NCBI RefSeq assembly: GCF_002735705.1
Contig: NZ_PDZL01000001.1
Coordinates: 617,880 to 681,879 of the forward strand
Origin: Janthinobacterium sp. BJB426
GTDB lineage: Bacteria > Pseudomonadota > Gammaproteobacteria > Burkholderiales > Burkholderiaceae_D
Direction of reading: 5' to 3'
DNA: 64,000 nucleotides
Under the pieces are notes generated by a model. The model worked only from the letters and a program-made list of their open reading frames with translations, was not told the DNA's origin and ran no database searches. The stretch's first letter is position 1, and each line of letters starts with the position of its first letter. The translations under genes and the position numbers were made by a program. Below, one piece after another: positions 59,114-64,000 of the stretch.

Positions 59114-60910
59114 GTGATACCTCAATCCTTCATTTCCGATTTGCTCAACCGCGTCGATATCGTCGATGTCGTGGGCCGCTATGTGCAACTGAAAAAAGGT
59201 GGCGCCAATTTCATGGGCTTGTGCCCGTTCCACAGTGAAAAATCGCCCAGCTTTACCGTCAGCCCCACCAAGCAGTTCTATCACTGCTTCGGCTGTGGCG
59301 CGCATGGCACCTCGATCGGCTTCCTGATCGAGTACTCGGGCATGGGTTTTGTCGACGCCGTCAAGGACCTGGCGCAGAACGTGGGCATGGTCGTGCCGGA
59401 AGCGGACGACAAGATCCCGCCGGCCCAGCGCGCGCAGATCCAGGCGCAAAGCATGGCCTTGTCCGACGCCATGACGCAGGCCTGCGATTATTACCGTGGG
59501 CAATTGCGCCACGCGCCGGAAGCCATAGCCTACCTGAAGAACCGGGGCTTGACGGGCGAAGTGGCCGCTCGCTTCGGCATGGGTTTCGCGCCCGGCGGCT
59601 GGGACAATCTGCGTTCCGTCTTCCCCGATTACGACGTGGTGGCCCTGGCCGAAGCTGGCCTCGTGATCGACAAGGTCGATGAAGAGGGCAATAACCGCAA
59701 GCGCTACGACCGTTTCCGCGAACGCATCATGTTCCCGATCCGCAATACCAAGGGGCAAGTGATCGCTTTTGGTGGCCGCGTGCTCGACCATGGCGAACCG
59801 AAATACCTGAACTCGCCGGAAACCCCCTTGTTTTCCAAGGGATTCGAACTATATGGGCTGTTCGAGGCGCGCCAGGCTATCCGTGACGCCGGCTACGTGC
59901 TGGTGACGGAAGGCTATATGGATGTGGTGGCGCTGGCGCAAATGGGTTTCCCGCAAGCGGTGGCCACCTTGGGCACGGCGTGCACGCCCACCCATGTGCA
60001 AAAACTGTTGCGCCAGACGGATAACGTGATTTTCAGCTTCGACGGCGACAAGGCCGGCCGCCGCGCCGCGCGCCGCGCGCTGGAAGCGAGCCTGGCCCAC
60101 GTGTCGGACAATAAAACCATCAAATTCCTGTTCTTGCCGTCGGAACACGATCCGGATAGCTATATCCGCGAATTCGGTGCCGAAGGGTTTGAGCAGCAAG
60201 TGCATGAAGCCATGCCGCTGTCGCAGTTCTTGCTGAAGGAAGTGTCGGGCGAGCATGATCTGTCGGAACCGGAAGGGCGCGCCCGCGTGCAGTTCGACGC
60301 CAAGCCGCTGCTGCAACTGATGGCGCCGTCGTCTTTGCGTCTGCAGATCGTGCGCGGCCTGGCGCAGCTGACGCAGTCCACGCCGGCCGAGATCGAAGCC
60401 CTGTTCGAGCTGGCGAAACCCGTTGCCGTGGCGCGCCGCGCGCCGCCGAAATCGGGCCGCCCCGTGCCTGTCGGTCTGGAATTGAAGATCATGCGCATGC
60501 TGGTAGCGCATCCGCCGCTGACGATGCGCATCGACGAGGCCGCCCTGGCCGCCTTCCAGCACCTGGGGCCGGATGCGGCGCATAGCCTGGGGCAGCTGGT
60601 GGCCGTGGGCCAGGCCTTGGGCGAGCACGGCAGTTTCGCCGCGCTGGCGCAGCAGTTGAAGGAGCTGGGCAGCGAATACGACGAGATCATCGGCGAGATA
60701 GCGGCCGGCACGGAATCCGATTACGACAGCGAATTGTCTTGGCTGGTGAGCACCATCCGCGAGATCAAATTGAATGCCTTGAAGGCGGAATTGCAGCAAT
60801 TGTTTGCCTCGGGTTTGCCATCCGAGAAAATTGGTGTACGCTACCGCGAAATCATGCAGGAGCAGGGGGCGCTGGAACGCGAGCGCGATGCCGAGTTGGT
60901 TAATCGCTAA
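59114..60910 (+). CDS. dnaG: DNA primase DnaG
   Basis: Primase makes the RNA primers for replication. The 598-residue protein starts at GTG. The CHC2 zinc finger (about 36-66) reads CPFHSEKSPSFTVSP with the second Cys pair in FYHCFGCGAHG. The catalytic core has RFRERIMFPIRNTKGQVIAFGGR (core FRERIMFPIRNTKG), KYLNSPETPLFSKG and the TOPRIM parts LVTEGYMDVVALAQMG with the Glu and SFDGDKAGRRAARRAL with the DxD. The C-terminal helicase-binding domain (about 450-598) is present. It is a normal full-length primase, upstream of rpoD. Confidence 0.96.
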   Translation: MIPQSFISDLLNRVDIVDVVGRYVQLKKGGANFMGLCPFHSEKSPSFTVSPTKQFYHCFGCGAHGTSIGFLIEYSGMGFVDAVKDLAQNVGMVVPEADDKIPPAQRAQIQAQSMALSDAMTQACDYYRGQLRHAPEAIAYLKNRGLTGEVAARFGMGFAPGGWDNLRSVFPDYDVVALAEAGLVIDKVDEEGNNRKRYDRFRERIMFPIRNTKGQVIAFGGRVLDHGEPKYLNSPETPLFSKGFELYGLFEARQAIRDAGYVLVTEGYMDVVALAQMGFPQAVATLGTACTPTHVQKLLRQTDNVIFSFDGDKAGRRAARRALEASLAHVSDNKTIKFLFLPSEHDPDSYIREFGAEGFEQQVHEAMPLSQFLLKEVSGEHDLSEPEGRARVQFDAKPLLQLMAPSSLRLQIVRGLAQLTQSTPAEIEALFELAKPVAVARRAPPKSGRPVPVGLELKIMRMLVAHPPLTMRIDEAALAAFQHLGPDAAHSLGQLVAVGQALGEHGSFAALAQQLKELGSEYDEIIGEIAAGTESDYDSELSWLVSTIREIKLNALKAELQQLFASGLPSEKIGVRYREIMQEQGALERERDAELVNR

Positions 60911-61374
60911 CCTTGTCTTGAGGGTATGGCGCGCACTGGAAAAACATTTTTCGCGTGCTATAATTAAATGCTAAGTATTGTGTGCTTTGGCAAGCTAGTT
61001 CTGTTTCGTAAATAGTATTTGTTTTCAGTAAGTTAGGCTCTTGATCGGCGCGGTGGATCGTGTCGGCAGCCAGGGCCAACTGGCGTTTTCGGCGTTGCGG
61101 GCAAGGCTCGCAGACGCTGGCAAGCCGCGCCAGGCTCTCGCTCCCAACGCGGTCGATGCAGGAATTTTTGCCGAGACGGCTGGCAACAGCCGGTGGACAG
61201 GAATTGCTGCGCTTCCCGCGGATCGTGGCCGATGAGGTGTAAGTAACGTAACAGTGTCGAATTTGCGTAGTCGGCAGGTTCGAAGATGGTGGTTCCCGCA
61301 GGTAGACAGGGAACTGGCAGCAAACTTTATCCTAATCCACCGTAAAGCAAGTCGTTGTGTAATCGAAAGCGCCT
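60911..61374 (+). promoter_or_regulatory. 464-nt dnaG-rpoD intergenic region with a putative rpoD promoter
   Basis: TGGAAA (60937-60942), 16 nt, TATAAT (60959-60964) is the best promoter candidate for rpoD. It would give a leader of about 400 nt. A long AT-rich stretch follows to about 61040, then GC-rich sequence. Frames cross it on both strands but no peptide resembles a known protein. No riboswitch, tRNA or clear terminator is recognised. Confidence 0.5.
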
Positions 61375-63615
61375 GTGCCAATCAAGAAACCCGAATCCAA
61401 AGCGGCTGTAAAGCCCACTAAAGTTACCACGAAAGCCGAAAAGGCGCTCGACCGGCCAGAAGCGCGCGTCACCAGCGCGCCCGTGGTCAGCCAGACCACC
61501 GACGCCGCCACCCTGGCCGCGATCGATACGTCCGGTTATGTCTTGCCGTCGGTAAAAGTGCCAGGCCGCCGTGGCCGCAAGCCAAAAGAATTCCAGCCAG
61601 AAAATGATGAAGTCGCCGCCCTGAACGCCGTCGAGCGGGCCGAACTGAAGGCCGTTGACAAGGCCAAGGCGAAGGACCGCAAGGCGAAAGAGCGTGCGCT
61701 GCTGAAGGACGCGTTCTCGTCCGACACGGAAGCGAGCGAGGAAGAACTCGAGCGCCGGCGCCAGAAACTCAAGACACTGATCAAGTTCGGCAAGGAACGC
61801 GGTTTCCTGACCTACGCGGAAATCAACGATCACTTGCCCGAAAACATCGTCGATCCGGAAGCCATCGAAGGCATCATCGGTACCTTCAATGACATGGGTA
61901 TCGCCGTCTACGAGCACGCGCCCGATGCGGAAACGTTGTTGCTGTCCGATAACGTTGCCGTCGTCACCAGCGATGACGAGGCGGAAGCGGCAGCCGAGGC
62001 GGCATTGTCGACCGTCGACTCCGATTTCGGCCGCACCACCGATCCCGTGCGCATGTACATGCGTGAAATGGGCTCGGTCGAACTGCTGACGCGCGAAGGC
62101 GAGATCGAGATTGCCAAGCGCATCGAAGATGGCTTGAAAGACATGATCCAGGCCATTTCTGCCTGTCCCGTGACGATCGCCGAGATCATCGCCGCCGCCG
62201 ACCGCATCGCCAACGAAGAGATCAAGATCGACGAAATCGTCGACGGCCTCGTCGATGAAAACGAGCCGGTCGCCGCAGCCCCTGTCGTGGCCGCACCCGT
62301 CGAGGAAGACGAGGAAGAAGGCGAAGCGGAAGAGGAGGAAGTCGAAGAAGAGGAAGAGGCGAGCGCTTCCGGTGCGGCCGGTTTCTCGGCTGAACAGCTG
62401 GAAACCCTGAAACGCACGGCGCTGGAAAAATTCGCCATCATTTCGCAGCAATTCGACAAGATGCGCCGCGCCTTCGAGAAAGAAGGCTACAACTCGAAAC
62501 CCTATGCCAAGGCGCAGGAAGCCATTTCGCAAGAGTTGCTGGGCATCCGCTTCACGGCCAAGGTCGTGGAAAAGCTGTGCGACACCCTGCGCGGCCAGGT
62601 CGACGAAGTGCGCCATATCGAGAAGCAGATCCTCGACGTGGCCGTGAACCGCTGCGGCATGCCGCGCGCCCACTTCATCAAGGTCTTCCCGGGCAATGAA
62701 ACCAACCTCGACTGGGTCGATGGCGAAGTCAACGCAGGACACGCGTACAGTGCCATCCTGGGCCGCAACATTCCGACCGTCAAGGAACTGCAGCAGCGCC
62801 TGATCGACCTGCAGGCGAGGGTCGTCTTGCCGCTGCCGGACTTGCGCAACATCAACCGCCAAATGGCGGCCGGTGAAATGAAGGCGCGCAAGGCCAAGCG
62901 TGAAATGACGGAGGCCAACTTGCGCCTGGTCATTTCGATCGCCAAGAAATACACGAACCGCGGCCTGCAATTCCTCGATTTGATCCAGGAAGGCAATATC
63001 GGCCTGATGAAGGCCGTCGACAAGTTTGAGTACCGCCGCGGCTACAAGTTCTCGACGTATGCCACCTGGTGGATACGCCAGGCCATCACGCGCTCGATCG
63101 CCGACCAGGCGCGCACGATCCGCATTCCCGTGCACATGATCGAGACGATCAACAAGATGAACCGCATCTCTCGCCAGATCCTGCAGGAAACGGGCGCGGA
63201 ACCCGATCCGGCCACCCTGGCGATCAAGATGGAGATGCCCGAGGACAAGATCCGCAAGATCATGAAAATCGCCAAGGAACCGATCTCGATGGAAACGCCG
63301 ATCGGCGACGACGACGATTCCCACCTGGGCGACTTCATCGAGGACAACAACACCCTGGCGCCGGCCGACGCGGCCCTGCACGCCTCCATGCGCGGCGTCG
63401 TCAAGGACGTGCTCGATTCCCTGACGCCACGCGAAGCCAAGGTGCTGCGCATGCGTTTCGGCATCGAGATGTCCACCGACCACACTTTGGAAGAAGTGGG
63501 CAAGCAATTTGACGTGACGCGCGAGCGCATCCGCCAGATCGAAGCCAAGGCGCTGCGCAAGCTACGCCACCCATCGCGCTCCGACAAGCTGAAAAGCTTC
63601 TTGGAAGGCAACTAG
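61375..63615 (+). CDS. rpoD: RNA polymerase sigma factor RpoD (sigma-70)
   Basis: The housekeeping sigma factor. The 746-residue protein starts at GTG. A Lys/Ala-rich N-terminal extension of about 90 residues precedes region 1.1, and a very acidic run lies near residues 300-330, between 1.2 and the non-conserved region. Region 2 has [36 protein letters not shown] (core [14 protein letters not shown]) and [20 protein letters not shown], the -10 reading helix. Region 3 has [14 protein letters not shown]. Region 4 has [17 protein letters not shown] and [25 protein letters not shown], the -35 reading helix. All RpoD landmarks are intact. The GTG start is the only one close to the 5' end that keeps the extension. 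Confidence 0.95.
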   Translation: MPIKKPESKAAVKPTKVTTKAEKALDRPEARVTSAPVVSQTTDAATLAAIDTSGYVLPSVKVPGRRGRKPKEFQPENDEVAALNAVERAELKAVDKAKAKDRKAKERALLKDAFSSDTEASEEELERRRQKLKTLIKFGKERGFLTYAEINDHLPENIVDPEAIEGIIGTFNDMGIAVYEHAPDAETLLLSDNVAVVTSDDEAEAAAEAALSTVDSDFGRTTDPVRMYMREMGSVELLTREGEIEIAKRIEDGLKDMIQAISACPVTIAEIIAAADRIANEEIKIDEIVDGLVDENEPVAAAPVVAAPVEEDEEEGEAEEEEVEEEEEASASGAAGFSAEQLETLKRTALEKFAIISQQFDKMRRAFEKEGYNSKPYAKAQEAISQELLGIRFTAKVVEKLCDTLRGQVDEVRHIEKQILDVAVNRCGMPRAHFIKVFPGNETNLDWVDGEVNAGHAYSAILGRNIPTVKELQQRLIDLQARVVLPLPDLRNINRQMAAGEMKARKAKREMTEANLRLVISIAKKYTNRGLQFLDLIQEGNIGLMKAVDKFEYRRGYKFSTYATWWIRQAITRSIADQARTIRIPVHMIETINKMNRISRQILQETGAEPDPATLAIKMEMPEDKIRKIMKIAKEPISMETPIGDDDDSHLGDFIEDNNTLAPADAALHASMRGVVKDVLDSLTPREAKVLRMRFGIEMSTDHTLEEVGKQFDVTRERIRQIEAKALRKLRHPSRSDKLKSFLEGN

Positions 63616-63628
63616 AAGCCAATAGGGC

Positions 63629-63657
63629 TTGACGTGCGCCCGTGATACCCCTATCCT
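63629..63657 (+). promoter_or_regulatory. Sigma-70 promoter of the tRNA gene
   Basis: TTGACG (63629-63634), 17 nt, TATCCT (63652-63657) is a good promoter with optimal spacing. Transcription would start near 63665, 60 nt before the tRNA 5' end, so a processed leader is expected. CCGTTT/AAACGG (63665-63679 region) may form a hairpin in that leader. Confidence 0.6.
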
Positions 63658-63725
63658 CGCGTGTCCGTTTCCAAAACGGCCGCGCGAGGCGGGTTTTCAA
63701 CAGCGCCGCCACGCCGCAGCCCCCT

Positions 63726-63804
<79 letters not shown>

Positions 63805-63822
63805 GAATTTGCAGCAATAGAA

Positions 63823-63897
63823 TTAGCCCCGGCGGGTGACTGCCGGGGCTAATGAGATGGTCACCCTCCACCCTATAAGTTACTAAACTTATAGGGT
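63823..63897 (+). other. Two strong hairpins in the left end of an IS110-type element
   Basis: An 11-bp perfect stem TTAGCCCCGGC (63823-63833)/GCCGGGGCTAA (63842-63852) with an 8-nt loop is followed by a 12-bp perfect stem ACCCTATAAGTT (63870-63881)/AACTTATAGGGT (63886-63897) with loop acta, then TGTTTTC. The loop of the first stem, GGGTGAC (63834-63840), is complementary to GTCACCC (63860-63866) between them, so a kissing or pseudoknot contact is possible. The 118-nt gap from the tRNA end to the transposase ATG contains nothing else. The stem-loops may belong to the insertion sequence (bridge-RNA-like region) or to the tRNA terminator. Confidence 0.6.
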
Positions 63898-63922
63898 GTT
63901 TTCATTTCTGAAGGAGGCCATC

Positions 63923-64000
63923 ATGGAAAACGTTACGCTCATCGGCATCGATCTCGGCAAACACAGCTTTCATGTCCACGGACAGGATCGCCAAGGTAAA
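63923..64000 (+). mobile_element. IS110/IS1111-type transposase, N-terminus only (cut by window end)
   Basis: From ATG at 63923 with a perfect ribosome site (AAGGAGG) the 26 visible residues, MENVTLIGIDLGKHSFHVHG plus QDRQGK, show the IS110-family GID(L/V)GK start that carries the first catalytic Asp of the DEDD site. The sequence is close to what I recall of IS4321/IS5075-type transposases. The rest of the element is outside. It begins 118 nt after the tRNA gene, so insertion next to or into the tRNA's downstream sequence is likely. Whether the element is complete cannot be seen. Confidence 0.8.

Noticed and set aside
61025..61381. 118-codon minus-strand frame in the dnaG-rpoD gap
   Set aside because: No ribosome site, no similarity and unlikely codon pattern; the gap fits a leader region better.
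61327..63507. Long minus-strand frame opposite rpoD
   Set aside because: Shadow of the sigma factor gene; contains only Phe/Asp/Arg-rich sequence.

Overview
The window is GC-rich, gene-dense chromosomal DNA of a betaproteobacterium, most probably of the Oxalobacteraceae (Janthinobacterium, Massilia or Duganella type). This rests on the rpsU-yqeY-dnaG-rpoD block with a Lys-rich, acidic-insert RpoD, the tsaE-amiC order, a FixJ-type dct system beside a DctPQM TRAP operon, and the overall protein style. It was judged by reading only; no database search was possible.

Layout. 1-3.7 kb: tsaE-amiC-mutarotase on the minus strand, divergent from queG, then a DUF3052 gene. 3.7-5.3 kb: a metal-responsive PadR regulator and a ferric-siderophore reductase (NfeR/NfeF type). 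5.3-11.1 kb: C4-dicarboxylate two-component system and TRAP transporter, with a 24-bp perfect palindrome between them. 11.1-11.4 kb: a structured, terminator-ended intergenic transcript that I cannot assign. 11.5-13.2 kb: ogt, xerD and a small charged protein. 13.3-21.1 kb: a CzcCBA-type metal efflux operon divergent from its two-component system. 21.1-22.4 kb: mgtC with a small partner gene. 22.5-26.8 kb: an HAE1-type RND pump and its adaptor. 27.2-29.8 kb: a PAS-GGDEF-EAL protein. 29.8-39.9 kb: mostly housekeeping and membrane genes (EEP hydrolase, ybaK, plsY, a FrnE-like DsbA protein, DUF427, DUF2157/GDYXXLXY, a DUF457 hydrolase, a Kef-type antiporter and a K+ channel with a zinc ribbon).

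39.96-46.97 kb is the most interesting part. Seven codirectional genes lie almost without gaps (five 4-8 nt overlaps and one 10-nt gap). They encode a ketoacyl synthase III, an OleD-like reductase, an MBL-fold hydrolase, a PaaK/F390-type AMP ligase, a PAP2 membrane enzyme, a sterol-desaturase-type hydroxylase and a fatty acid desaturase. They look like a dedicated pathway for an unknown lipid. A GbsR/MarR regulator with an upstream inverted repeat, a DUF4166 protein and a membrane-SDR fusion follow as a second coupled operon (47.0-49.7 kb).

49.7-58 kb: eutBC, tsaD (minus), a solitary nirD behind a sigma-54-type promoter, aroG (minus), a degenerate IS110-transposase-derived gene (minus), ybiB and a BaiN/HI0933 flavoprotein. 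58.1-63.6 kb: the rpsU-yqeY-dnaG-rpoD macromolecular synthesis region. The window closes with a CAU-anticodon tRNA and the start of an IS110/IS1111-type insertion sequence preceded by strong hairpins.

Regulatory reading. CCTGAA/TTCAGG half-sites lie against the -35 regions of both the CusR/CzcR-type response regulator gene and mgtC, which suggests that one two-component system controls the metal pump, itself and mgtC. No CRISPR array, rRNA, prophage or replication origin was seen.
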